Position numbers and translations under genes: made by a program. Below the pieces are notes generated by a model. It saw only the letters and a list, made by a program, of their open reading frames with translations. It was not told where the DNA came from and made no database searches. Below are positions 1 to 8,430 of a stretch of DNA of 64,000 bases, piece after piece (position 1 is the first letter of the stretch; each line of letters opens with the position of its first letter). Source of the stretch: Mycobacterium decipiens (GTDB lineage: Bacteria > Actinomycetota > Actinomycetes > Mycobacteriales > Mycobacteriaceae); the NCBI RefSeq assembly GCF_963853665.1, contig NZ_OY970459.1, positions 744,001 through 808,000 on the forward strand. Direction: 5' to 3'.

Positions 1-1
1 G

Positions 2-400
2 GATCTGACCGCCAGGGCGGTCAAACCCGACGATGAACTGGTGGTGTTCTTCGGCTCCCGCAATGACCAGGGATTCCATCCGGAGGATCCCGAGATGCTG
101 GCCGAAAAGGCCCGCGATGCTTTCGATCTGGCGCGCCGCTTCGCCCCGTCCGCGAGGTTGCTGGTGATTGGACCGCCGTGGCCAACCGCCGATGTACCTG
201 ACTCAATGCTGCAGATTCGTGACGTGCTCAACGCCCAGGCCCGGGCCGCGGGAGCGACGTTCGTCGACCCGATCGCCGACCACTGGTTCGTCGACAGGCC
301 CGAGCTGATCGGCGCGGATGGCGTGCATCCCAACGACGCGGGGCATGGCTATCTGGCGGACAAGATCGCACCACTGATCGACATGGAGTTGGTTAGATGA
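2..400 (+). CDS. SGNH/GDSL-family hydrolase, C-terminal part (5' end outside window)
   Basis: The reading frame is open from base 2 and ends with TGA at 398-400, so this is the 3' part of a longer gene. It has the block III-like motif SRND at the front (family GxND) and a clear block V, DGVHPNDAGH, which carries the catalytic Asp and His of SGNH esterases. The block I Ser would lie upstream. By content and position it matches M. tuberculosis Rv0518, a putative exported hydrolase. The family deacylates lipids or glycans; the substrate here cannot be read from the sequence. It is convergent with the genes that follow. Confidence 0.8.
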   Translation, partial: DLTARAVKPDDELVVFFGSRNDQGFHPEDPEMLAEKARDAFDLARRFAPSARLLVIGPPWPTADVPDSMLQIRDVLNAQARAAGATFVDPIADHWFVDRPELIGADGVHPNDAGHGYLADKIAPLIDMELVR

Positions 401-419
401 CTAGGGAGCGGTTGACGCC

Positions 420-536
420 CTAATCCTCTGCGTGCCGCTCGTAATCCCAACGCTCAAGACGCGCTTGCAATTGCAGTAGACCAAGTCCGGCGAGTGGTGC
501 CGCTGCGGTGAGGAAGACCAACAGCATCGGACTCAT
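420..536 (-). CDS. 38-aa single-pass membrane peptide
   Basis: ATG at 536-534 has a strong ribosome-binding site, GGAGG, seven bases upstream. It opens a 38-codon frame closed by TAG at 422-420. The N-terminal two thirds (about residues 3-22) is a hydrophobic segment (MSPMLLVFLTAAAPLAG...), followed by a charged amphipathic tail ending RLERWDYERHAED. It lies on the same strand as, and 92 bp after, the acyltransferase gene, so it may be the last gene of that operon. The family is not one I can name. The good Shine-Dalgarno site and the membrane-anchor plus charged-tail design argue that it is real. Confidence 0.6.
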   Translation of the reverse strand: MSPMLLVFLTAAAPLAGLGLLQLQARLERWDYERHAED

Positions 537-628
537 CTCAAAACCTCCAAAACCATTTCATTCGTACCACGTTCGTTGTCGCCGCGAGGTTCAAACACGA
601 AACAAAACGCATCCAAATTCACCCGTCC

Positions 629-2791
629 TCAGCCGTCCGCCAGGGCACGATCGGCCACCGCGCCAAGAACGGGCGCCAACAGCTGGGCATAGTCGGTCGT
701 CACATGGTTGTCGTCGCGGAACACCAGGGTGTTGCCGACGATCACCGGGCAGCGGTCGGCGGTGCAGAACAGATCGGTCAGGTCCGCGTAGTGGCCTCCG
801 CCGGCGGCGGTGGCCGCCTGCTCGGCGGCGATCCCGGCGGGGTTGGTCGCCGCAGACCGGGGAGCCGAGCAGGCGGTGGCATCGTCGAGGTGAGCCGAGA
901 GACAGGTGGGCACCGACGATTGGGGATCGGCGACGGGCCCCAGCACCAGGACGGTTGCACCGACGCGGCGTAGCTGCGCCACGGTTCGGGTCAAGCTGTC
1001 GAGCCAGGCCGGGTCGTAGGAGGCGAAGCTGAAGTCCGCGCGGTAGCGCCGGCTCATGCTCAACACGACCAGCCGCGGCCGCTCGGTCTGCAATCGGCCC
1101 ATGATCTGGCTGCGCCACTGTTCGCACTCGGTGTACTCGCGGCCCAGGTACGGGCTGATAATCGGCAGGTCCTGGACCGGGCAGGTCACCTTGCCCAGCG
1201 TTTCCAGCCGCCAGTGCCGCTGCTCGGCGATCGGCTGAAACGCCGGGTCCCACATGGCGGCATGCGAGTCGCCGATCAGGGTGACGGTCGTCGGCGAGGC
1301 GGTGTCGCCGGTTGCGCACTCGCTTTGTCCGATGTCACGCCAGGAACGCAGGCAGCCGTTGACGAACACGGCCGCTTTGTCACCCGGCGCCTGAGCCAAC
1401 GGCGGATTCAGGTTGGACGGGACCGCACGCAGGCCGGCCGAGGCCGCAACCGCGGCACGCACCTGGGCGAAAGCCTGCCGCACCGCCACTTCGTGCGGAT
1501 CGGAGCCGGCCTGGGGGAGCGCGATGACCTTGGCCTCCGGGGCGGCCGCCCCGCGCCCCACCGGTACCGGCACCACTGTCAGCAGCAACACGCACGCGCA
1601 TGCGGTGACGGCGCTGGCGGCGCCGGCCAAAGCCAGGCTCGCCTTTGCTGATCGGCGCAAACCAGCGGCGAACCGGCCGGGATTCTCGACCAGATGCATG
1701 GTGATCACCGCGAGTCCGGCCGAGACGATCGTCGCGGCCAGCCTGCCCGGCAGGCCCGCGGGCGCACCGAGCAGCGGCGGCAACAGCAGCAGCACCGGCC
1801 AGTGCCAGAGGTACCACGAGTACGACACCCGGCCGATCGCTCGCATCGCCGGCCGGCATAGCACCCGACCTGCGCCCATGGCGCCGGTGACGCAACCTCC
1901 GCCGATCACCAGCGCGGTGCCCAGCACCGGCAGCAGCGCCGCGGTGCCGGGGTACGGTGTGCTCGGGCCGAGCTGGGTGCAGGTCAGCAGGATCAGGCCC
2001 AAACCGCCCCACCCGACGATCGCCGCCGGCGCCAGCGGCAGCCGGCGCCATTGCCCGACCGACAGCGCTACCAGGCCGCCGGCCGCCAGCTCCCAGGCCC
2101 GGGTGGGCAGCGAGAAGAACGCCCACGGCGGCCACGAGCGGGTCCAGATCACCGCCGCTGCCAGCGAGACCGCGGCGACCAGCGCGAGGACCACCGCATA
2201 CGGCGCCGCCGGTGACCACGTGCGGGTGTCTCTGCCGGCTCGTCGGGTCAGCCAGGCCGTACCGATGATCAACGCCGGCCACACCAGGTAGAACTGTTCT
2301 TCCACCCCCAGCGACCAGTAGTGCTGGAACGGCGACGGCGGGAGACCGGAGGCCAGGTAGTCGGTGCCGTGGCTGGCGAACCGGTAGTTGCCGACATAGA
2401 GCGCGCTGGCGATGCCGTCCACGAATACGCTTCGCGCCTGCAACGGCGGTAACACGACGGCCGCGCCGATCGCGGTAGCGACGCCAACGGTGGCCGCGGC
2501 CGGCAGCAGCCGGCGGGCCCGGGCACCGTAGAAGCGGCCCAGCCGCACGGTATTCGAAGTGGTGACCTCACGCCAGAGCAGCCCGGTGATGAGGAAGCCG
2601 GAGATGACGAAGAAAACGTCCACCCCGATGTAGCCGCCGGCGGCACCGGGTATGCCCGCGTGGTACAGCACAACCGCTAGCACCGCGACGGCGCGCAATC
2701 CCTCGATATCCGGGCGGAACGCTGCCCGCGGGGTGGTCTGCCGCCTGCCGACCCTGGGCGGGCTGGCGGCGTCCTCCCGCTGGGCTGACAT
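629..2791 (-). CDS. Acyltransferase-3 membrane protein with C-terminal SGNH domain
   Basis: This 720-aa protein has two parts. Residues about 25-400 form a multi-pass OafA/YrhL-type acyltransferase-3 domain: the opening FRPDIEGLRAVAVLAVVLYH contains the conserved Arg and His, and GVDVFFVISGFLI and WSLGVEEQFYLVWP are also family signatures. The C-terminal third is an SGNH domain with GDSHA (block I Ser) and DDNH near the end (Asp-His). Such fusions O-acylate extracytoplasmic glycans or lipids, moving an acyl group across the membrane and onto a sugar. The M. tuberculosis relatives are Rv0111, Rv0228, Rv1254 and Rv1565c. Its ATG touches the stop codon of the upstream esterase gene with no gap, so the two are probably translationally coupled. 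The acceptor substrate is unknown. Confidence 0.9.
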   Translation of the reverse strand: MSAQREDAASPPRVGRRQTTPRAAFRPDIEGLRAVAVLAVVLYHAGIPGAAGGYIGVDVFFVISGFLITGLLWREVTTSNTVRLGRFYGARARRLLPAAATVGVATAIGAAVVLPPLQARSVFVDGIASALYVGNYRFASHGTDYLASGLPPSPFQHYWSLGVEEQFYLVWPALIIGTAWLTRRAGRDTRTWSPAAPYAVVLALVAAVSLAAAVIWTRSWPPWAFFSLPTRAWELAAGGLVALSVGQWRRLPLAPAAIVGWGGLGLILLTCTQLGPSTPYPGTAALLPVLGTALVIGGGCVTGAMGAGRVLCRPAMRAIGRVSYSWYLWHWPVLLLLPPLLGAPAGLPGRLAATIVSAGLAVITMHLVENPGRFAAGLRRSAKASLALAGAASAVTACACVLLLTVVPVPVGRGAAAPEAKVIALPQAGSDPHEVAVRQAFAQVRAAVAASAGLRAVPSNLNPPLAQAPGDKAAVFVNGCLRSWRDIGQSECATGDTASPTTVTLIGDSHAAMWDPAFQPIAEQRHWRLETLGKVTCPVQDLPIISPYLGREYTECEQWRSQIMGRLQTERPRLVVLSMSRRYRADFSFASYDPAWLDSLTRTVAQLRRVGATVLVLGPVADPQSSVPTCLSAHLDDATACSAPRSAATNPAGIAAEQAATAAGGGHYADLTDLFCTADRCPVIVGNTLVFRDDNHVTTDYAQLLAPVLGAVADRALADG

Positions 2792-3661
2792 CTAGGACGC
2801 CATCCAGGCCAATTCGCCGGGCAACTGCTCGCGCCAGTACGACACGTCGTGCCCGCCGGGGGAGAAGCCGCCGGCCGGCGGGTTGTGCAGTTGGTTGACG
2901 AATTGACGAGTTGCGAAGCAGAAGCGGTCGCTGGTGCCGCAATCCACGCGTAGCGGGATTGAGTTCAGTGCGGGCAGGCCCAACACGCTGTGTTGCACGA
3001 AATCGTCGTAGCTGTCGAACGCCCCGGGTGTGCTGCCGGTGAACGAGGTGAACAATGCCGGACTGATCGCGCAGATCCCCGCGGTCCTGGTCGGACCCAG
3101 CCGGGCGCCCAGGAGCAGCGCGCCGTATCCCCCCATCGACCACCCCATAAATCCCACCCGGGAGGTGTCCATACCCATCGAGGCCAGCATGGGCAGCAGT
3201 TCGTCGAGCACCATCGCACCGGAGTCCCCGCCGGTGGACCGCCGGTGCCAGTAGGTATTGCCGCCGTCGACACCGACCACCGCGAACGGTGGCTTGCCCT
3301 CGTTGACCAGCCGGGCGAGCCCTCTCTCGACGCCGAGGTCGAGCATCATGCCCGCATTGCCGTCCTTGCCGTGCAGGGCGATCACCGGACGCAGCAACCC
3401 GGCCTGGCCGGGCGGCATGGCGATCACCCAGTTGGTCTTGACGCCGCCGCGCGCTGCCGAGATGAACGAGCCGGAGAGCCTGGTCGGCAAGCTGCTGCCC
3501 GCGGTGGGGGGCTCGAACGGGGCGGGAGCCTGAGGTGGCGCCGCTTGGGGCTTGAGTGGATCCAGCAAGGCGCTCAAAGCCCACACGCCAGCGGCTCCGG
3601 CGCTGGCGCCGGCGCCCATACGCAGCACCGCACGGCGGGTCAGGTCGGGCACGAGCGCCAT
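2792..3661 (-). CDS. Tat-exported alpha/beta-hydrolase (esterase D-like), Rv0519c homologue
   Basis: I start at ATG 3661 (MALVPDLTRRAVLRMGAG...) rather than an upstream ATG at 3748. This start places a Tat-type twin-arginine signal (TRRAVLR plus a hydrophobic stretch) at the N-terminus and has GGAG seven bases before it. The 289-aa product has the nucleophile elbow GWSMGGYG (Ser about 175) and a preceding LHGKDG oxyanion-type segment, as in esterase D/mycolyltransferase-like hydrolases. It is predicted to be exported. M. tuberculosis Rv0519c is the likely orthologue. The TAG stop abuts the acyltransferase ATG, suggesting a surface-lipid or glycan acylation/deacylation pair (inference). Confidence 0.85.
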   Translation of the reverse strand: MALVPDLTRRAVLRMGAGASAGAAGVWALSALLDPLKPQAAPPQAPAPFEPPTAGSSLPTRLSGSFISAARGGVKTNWVIAMPPGQAGLLRPVIALHGKDGNAGMMLDLGVERGLARLVNEGKPPFAVVGVDGGNTYWHRRSTGGDSGAMVLDELLPMLASMGMDTSRVGFMGWSMGGYGALLLGARLGPTRTAGICAISPALFTSFTGSTPGAFDSYDDFVQHSVLGLPALNSIPLRVDCGTSDRFCFATRQFVNQLHNPPAGGFSPGGHDVSYWREQLPGELAWMAS

Positions 3662-4015
3662 AATGCCGCTCCGACCGGGATTGCCCGTCCAGCCACGCCG
3701 TAGGGGTGGGCAATCGTGACGCGCCTGGGGCGGTTGGCTCCGGATCAACTTCCTGCCCTAGCGCACTGTTGCCCACGGCTGCGGTTAGACTTGTTGCGCG
3801 GTGCGAGAGCGATGGGCCGTGCGGCTGGTTGGATGGCCGCAGCTGGCATGTTCGGGACTCAACCGAGATGGCGTCGTTCTCGTGCGACGGGATGCACCGC
3901 AGGTACGAGTTCGCCCCGGGCCCACGGGTGGGCATTGGCGCATTCCTTGGTAACAGGTACCCCGTGCGTGGGCGAGCCGTTGAAATTGCGTGCGGGCGAA
4001 GGGAAAGAGAGGTTA
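3662..4015. other. Divergent intergenic region, 354 bp
   Basis: This region lies between the esterase (leftward) and the betaine synthase gene (rightward). In-frame extensions of the methyltransferase frame exist here but have no family similarity. I see no tRNA, riboswitch fold or repeat. The two divergent promoters must lie here. The only clear signal is the purine-rich GGGAAAGAGAGG at about 4001-4012, which serves as the ribosome-binding site for the gene at 4016. Confidence 0.5.
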
Positions 4016-5704
4016 ATGTCGAGCTTATCCATCCCGCAAGACAATGCAGACCTAGTCCTACACGATCAAATTTATGGTGCCGACCCCTTGTCGGATCGCG
4101 AGACCGGGCAGTATCGCGCTGAATACGTAATGAGTTTCGTCGAGAAGTGGGACGAATTGATTGACTGGGATGCGCGCGCTCAATCCGAGGGACGGTTTTT
4201 CGTCGATGTGCTGCGTGCCCGCGACAAGCAGAACATTCTCGACGTCGCCACCGGGACCGGCTTTCATTCCGTTCGGCTGACCGAGGCGGGCTTCAATGTG
4301 ACAAGTGCCGACGGGTCGGCGGCCATGCTCGCCAAGGCGTTTGAGAATGGCCGCAGGCGCGGTCTCATCCTCCGCACCGTCCAAGCCGATTGGCGGGAGT
4401 TGAACCGGGATATCCAGGGCAAGTACGACGCCATCATCTGCCTGGGCAACTCGTTCACCCACCTGCACGACGAGCACGATCGCCGCCGGGCGCTGGCCGA
4501 GTTCTATGCCGCCTTGCGGCACGATGGAATTCTGATCCTCGACCAGAGAAACTATGATGAGATACTTGATCACGGCTTCAAGACGAAACATAAATACTAC
4601 TACTGCGGCGATCAAATAACCGCCGAGCCGGAACACGTCGACGACGGCCTCGCTCGCTTCAAATACACTTTTCCGGACCGTTCCGAATATACGCTGAATA
4701 TGTTTCCGCTGCGCAAGTCTTACGTCCGCCGCTTGATGTATGAAGCGGGCTTCGAAACCGTGCGTACGTACGGCGATTTCCAGGAGACGTACGAGGAGAG
4801 CGAGCCCGATTTCTTCATCCACGTTGCGGAGAAGTCGTTGGCCCGCGATGCGGTTGATCGGCTGCCCACCGAAGGTGCTGTGACCGGTGTCCAGGGCGCG
4901 CCCGAGGCCTACTACGACAGCAACGACGCCGACGCGTTCTACTCGATGATCTGGGGTGGTGAGGACATTCACGTCGGTTGCTACGAGGACACCGATGACA
5001 TCGCAGCGGCGGGTATCGAGACGGTGGACCGCATGGTCCGACAGCTCTCGACGCTGGATGGCACCGCCACGGTGTTGGACCTCGGGGCTGGCTACGGCGG
5101 ATCCGCCCGGCGGATCGCCGAGCAACACGGCTGTTCGGTTACCTGCCTCAACATCTCGGAGGTGCAGAACCAGACCAACCGGGAACGGAACCGTCGCGCC
5201 GGCCTGGAGCCGAGGATTCGGGTCATCCATGGCAGTTTCGATGAGATTCCCGAGCCGGACGGCAGCTTTGACGTCGTCTGGTCCCAGGACGCGATCCTGC
5301 ACGCCCCCAACCGGCGCAGGGTGCTCGAGGAGGCGTTCCGGGTCTTGAAGCCGGGTGGTGAACTCATCTTCACCGATCCGATGCAGGCCGACGATGTGCC
5401 CGACGGTGTGCTGCAGCCGGTTTACGATCGGCTCAACCTGCCCGACCTTGGCTCGATGCGCTTCTATCGGCAGGCGGCACAGGCCCTGGGTTTCGAGGTG
5501 CTCAACCAAGTCGACTTCGTCGGCAACCTCCGGACGCACTACAGCCGCGTACTCGAGGAACTCGAGGCCTGCCGCGGCGAACTTGAGCAGAAGTCCTCAA
5601 CGGAGTACCTCGACAAGATGCGGGTCGGCCTGCAGAACTGGGTGGATGCGGCCGACAACGGCCACCTCGTGTGGGGCATTCAGCATTTCCGAAAGCCTGG
5701 GTGA
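4016..5704 (+). CDS. Fused glycine/sarcosine N-methyltransferase and sarcosine/dimethylglycine N-methyltransferase
   Basis: The start is ATG 4016 after GGGAAAGAGAGG. The 562-aa product holds two complete SAM-dependent methyltransferase domains. Domain 1 (about 1-285) has motif I ILDVATGTGF at 74-83 and resembles glycine/sarcosine N-methyltransferase (GSMT). Domain 2 (about 290-562) has motif I VLDLGAGYGG at 353-362 and FDVVWSQDAILH, as in sarcosine/dimethylglycine N-methyltransferase (SDMT). Together these convert glycine through sarcosine and dimethylglycine to glycine betaine using three SAM. A natural fusion of this kind is known from the halophile Actinopolyspora halophila. M. tuberculosis retains only fragments (Rv0520, Rv0521). 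The product should be a cytoplasmic osmoprotectant-synthesising enzyme. Both motif I copies look intact. Confidence 0.9.
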   Translation: MSSLSIPQDNADLVLHDQIYGADPLSDRETGQYRAEYVMSFVEKWDELIDWDARAQSEGRFFVDVLRARDKQNILDVATGTGFHSVRLTEAGFNVTSADGSAAMLAKAFENGRRRGLILRTVQADWRELNRDIQGKYDAIICLGNSFTHLHDEHDRRRALAEFYAALRHDGILILDQRNYDEILDHGFKTKHKYYYCGDQITAEPEHVDDGLARFKYTFPDRSEYTLNMFPLRKSYVRRLMYEAGFETVRTYGDFQETYEESEPDFFIHVAEKSLARDAVDRLPTEGAVTGVQGAPEAYYDSNDADAFYSMIWGGEDIHVGCYEDTDDIAAAGIETVDRMVRQLSTLDGTATVLDLGAGYGGSARRIAEQHGCSVTCLNISEVQNQTNRERNRRAGLEPRIRVIHGSFDEIPEPDGSFDVVWSQDAILHAPNRRRVLEEAFRVLKPGGELIFTDPMQADDVPDGVLQPVYDRLNLPDLGSMRFYRQAAQALGFEVLNQVDFVGNLRTHYSRVLEELEACRGELEQKSSTEYLDKMRVGLQNWVDAADNGHLVWGIQHFRKPG

Positions 5705-5725
5705 CCAAAGGCACCGCCGGTATCG

Positions 5726-6518
5726 TTGATCCGGCGGCCTGGTGGATGGCCGTCGCGCAGTGAATTCCCCGCGACGTCGGTGCTGCCCTGGCAGTACCGG
5801 AAGGCAGACGCCATAGCTACTACCTCGGGACTGCACCAAGGGCTGTCGCAGCGTCAGCCCAACATGATCGCTATCGGCGGCGTTATCGGGGCCGGCTTGT
5901 TCGTCGGGTCTAGTGTGGTGATCCGTGCCACCGGCTCCGCGGCATTCCTGACCTATGCGCTGTGTGGCGTGCTGATCATTCTCGTGATGCGGATGCTGGG
6001 CGAGATGGCCGCCGCCAACCCGTCGACTGGAGCGTTCGCCGGTTACGCGGGGAAAGCCTTGGGCGGCTGGGCGGGGCTGTTCGTGCTCGCCGCCCGACGG
6101 GAGGCACCGACTCAGCTGGTCAAGGTCAACACCCGCGGGGTCCCCGCGCTGGCCATCCTGGGCTCGTCTACGGTGGGCTTCTTGTGCGTGATCGTGGCGT
6201 GGGTCGCGCCCAGAACGGTATTCATCTTCCTGCTCAACTCCTCGGGCGCGATAATCCTGTTTGTCTATATGCTGATTGCGCTGTCGCAGATCATGTTGCG
6301 CCGCAGGACATCTGGCGAAGATTTGCGGGTGCGGATGTGGTTTTTTTCCGACGCTGTCTATCTTCGCGGTGGCCGGAATCGTCGCCGTGCTGGTAGGGAT
6401 GGCGTTCGACAACGCTGCGCGTAGCCAACTCTGGCTCAGCCTGCTGTCTTGGGCGGTGGTGATCGCACTGTGCTTCGTCACCAAGTGGCGGCGGGCGCGA
6501 CAGCCGGCGCACTGGTAG
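5726..6518 (+). pseudogene. gabP: GabP-like amino-acid permease remnant (Rv0522 homologue)
   Basis: The first frame reads LHQGLSQRQPNMIAIGGVIG and then GAGLFVGSS, the start of an AAT/GabP-type APC permease. After TM3, near 6080-6100, it jumps directly to LAARREAPTQLVK, which belongs late in the family, so roughly 180 codons are missing. A second lesion is a run of seven T at 6341-6347. Removing one T restores MWFFPTLSIFAVAG... in the frame that ends at 6518 with the expected C-terminal helix and RRARQPAHW tail. M. tuberculosis has a full-length gabP at this position after its methyltransferase fragments. This copy cannot form a transporter. Confidence 0.85.
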
Positions 6519-6527
6519 CGAACACGA

Positions 6528-7811
6528 TCAATGCTTTCTTGAGGTGATGACGCGGCGAATTGCGTAGGCCGCGATACCCAGACCGAGGACGGCGGCCCCG
6601 GAGAGCACCGACGTCACCGGCAGCGCGAACGCCAGGACGATGCAGCCGATGAGTCCGACCACCGCGATCGACCGGCGCGGCCGGGCCTCGTCGGGGCCGA
6701 GGCTCAAGGCCGAGGCGTTGGTGATCGCGTAATAGATCAGCACCCCAAAGGAGGAAAAGCCAATTGCTCCACGCACGTCGGCCGTCGCTGCCACCACCGC
6801 CACCAGCCCGGCGATCAGCAGCTCGGCGCGATGGGGCACCTTGAACTTCGGGTGCACGGCGGCCAGAACGTGCGGCAGGTGGCGGTCGCGCGCCATGGCC
6901 AGGGTGGTGCGCGAGACGCCGAGGATTAGCGCCAGCAGCGAGCCCAGCGCGGCGACGGCCGCGCCCACCCGGACCACCGGCACCAGCCAGCTGACCCCCG
7001 CGACCCGCACCGCGTCCGAAAGCGGCGCTGCGGCCGCTGCCAGCCCGTGCGGCCCCAACACGGCCAGCGCCGCCACGGCGACGATCGCGTACACGGCCAG
7101 GGTGATCGCCAACGCCAGCGGGATGGCCCGCGGGATGGTGCGGGCCGGGTCGCGGACTTCCTCACCGAGCGTGGCGATGCGCGCGAAACCGGCGAAGGCG
7201 AAGAACAGCAGCCCCGCCGCTTGCAGCACGCCCAGGACGGAGGTGCCCGCCAGGTCGAGTCGAACTGCGGCCGCGGCGCCGGCGCTCAGGGTCGCGACCG
7301 TCACCGCAGCAAGCACCGCCAAGACCACGGCTACGATGACGCGCGTCAGCCAGGCCGACTTCTGCACTCCGGCGTAGTTCACCATGGCCAGCGCCGCCAC
7401 CGCGGCGACCGCGACCGCATGCGCCTGCGACGGGCAGGCGTACCAGCCGACGGTGAGGGCCATTGCCGCACACGAGGCGGTCTTGCCGACGATGAACCCC
7501 CACCCGGCCAGGTATCCCCAGAAATCACCCAGTCTTGCCCGGCCGTACACGTAGGTGCCGCCGGATGCCGGGTAGAGCGCCGCCAGCCGCGCCGACGAGT
7601 TGGCGTTGCAATAGGCGACGATTGCCGCCACAGCCAGGCCAAGCAGCAATCCCGAACCGGCCACGTGCGCGGCTGGGGACAGCGCGGCGAAGATTCCGGC
7701 GCCGATCATCGACCCCAACCCGATGACCACCGCGTCCGACGTCCCCAAGCTGCGCCGCAGCTCATCCGGGGTGTGGGGGGTCGGGTTATGCGCAGATTTG
7801 CGGTCGCGCAC
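6528..7811 (-). CDS. APC-superfamily amino-acid/cationic permease (Rv1999c-like)
   Basis: This 427-aa hydrophobic protein has about 12 membrane segments. It opens with the family signature GTSDAVVIGLGSMIGAGIFAAL; ASGGTYVYGR and GEEVRDPARTIPRAI are further APC landmarks. It closely resembles M. tuberculosis Rv1999c as I remember it, but sits here instead of in the Rv1999c region, next to the decayed GabP remnant. It is an inner-membrane amino-acid transporter of unknown specificity. It is convergent with the remnant (9 bp apart), so it may have replaced that function (inference). Confidence 0.88.
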   Translation of the reverse strand: MRDRKSAHNPTPHTPDELRRSLGTSDAVVIGLGSMIGAGIFAALSPAAHVAGSGLLLGLAVAAIVAYCNANSSARLAALYPASGGTYVYGRARLGDFWGYLAGWGFIVGKTASCAAMALTVGWYACPSQAHAVAVAAVAALAMVNYAGVQKSAWLTRVIVAVVLAVLAAVTVATLSAGAAAAVRLDLAGTSVLGVLQAAGLLFFAFAGFARIATLGEEVRDPARTIPRAIPLALAITLAVYAIVAVAALAVLGPHGLAAAAAPLSDAVRVAGVSWLVPVVRVGAAVAALGSLLALILGVSRTTLAMARDRHLPHVLAAVHPKFKVPHRAELLIAGLVAVVAATADVRGAIGFSSFGVLIYYAITNASALSLGPDEARPRRSIAVVGLIGCIVLAFALPVTSVLSGAAVLGLGIAAYAIRRVITSRKH

Positions 7812-7836
7812 GGGCTCCCCTCAAAAACATGGCTCG

Positions 7837-8430
7837 CTAGCCGCCTTGCCCGGTCAAGCGATGGATGCTCAGCAGCTCGTCGACCGACCATTGGTCATCT
7901 GCGTGACGCCCGTAGTGCACGGCGACGAGGGTTCCGTCCGGGTCGATGAGAAAATCCGCCGGCAATCCCAAATGTGTTGTACCGTCGGTAGATCCGACGC
8001 CGGCGTAGTCCGGATCGGTGCGGTGCTGCAACGCGGCGCGGTACCCGCGCAACCCAGCCAACCAGGCACGGGGGCTGGCGAGTGCGCGCATGCTCTGCTC
8101 CACCCCAAATTGGCGGTAGTGCACCTTGTCCGGATCAGCGACCACCGCGAACGGCAGCAGCGCCTGATAGCCACGCAGCGCGTCGGCGTGCGAATGGAAG
8201 AACACAACTTCGCTGATCCCGGCCTCAATGAGCTGCTCGTGCCGGTCCGCGAAGCCATGCAGGTGCAGGCTGCAGATCGGACACCCGGCGAACCGGCGGA
8301 ACTGCACATGTGTCCTGCCCGTCGGTGCCGGCACCGACACGGCCTGGCCGGTGACCGTCGCCAACTCGCGGGTGGGCACAATCACCCCGGCGGCCAATTT
8401 GTTGGCCTTGTTGGCGCCACTGCGCGTCAT
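7837..8430 (-). CDS. AhpC/TSA-like (peroxiredoxin-fold) protein
   Basis: I start at ATG 8430; an upstream ATG at 8499 would run deep into the preceding gene. The 197-aa product has a thioredoxin fold with FAGCPICSLHL as a CxxC-type site at the peroxiredoxin position. It also has HADALRGYQALLPFAVVADPD and LPADFLIDPDG, typical of AhpC/TSA family proteins of the peroxiredoxin-like 2 group. It probably reduces peroxides or acts as a thiol oxidoreductase in the cytoplasm. Its ATG overlaps the TGA of the Ddn-like gene (ATGA at 8430-8427), so the two are translationally coupled. Confidence 0.8.
   Translation of the reverse strand: MTRSGANKANKLAAGVIVPTRELATVTGQAVSVPAPTGRTHVQFRRFAGCPICSLHLHGFADRHEQLIEAGISEVVFFHSHADALRGYQALLPFAVVADPDKVHYRQFGVEQSMRALASPRAWLAGLRGYRAALQHRTDPDYAGVGSTDGTTHLGLPADFLIDPDGTLVAVHYGRHADDQWSVDELLSIHRLTGQGG

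Noticed and set aside
3662..4015. Glycine riboswitch before the betaine synthase
   Set aside because: I looked for the paired aptamer elements and saw no convincing conserved core or stems.
4058..5539. Long open frame (493 codons) antisense to the betaine synthase
   Set aside because: It mirrors the GC-rich codon bias of the gene on the other strand and has no motif or ribosome-binding site.
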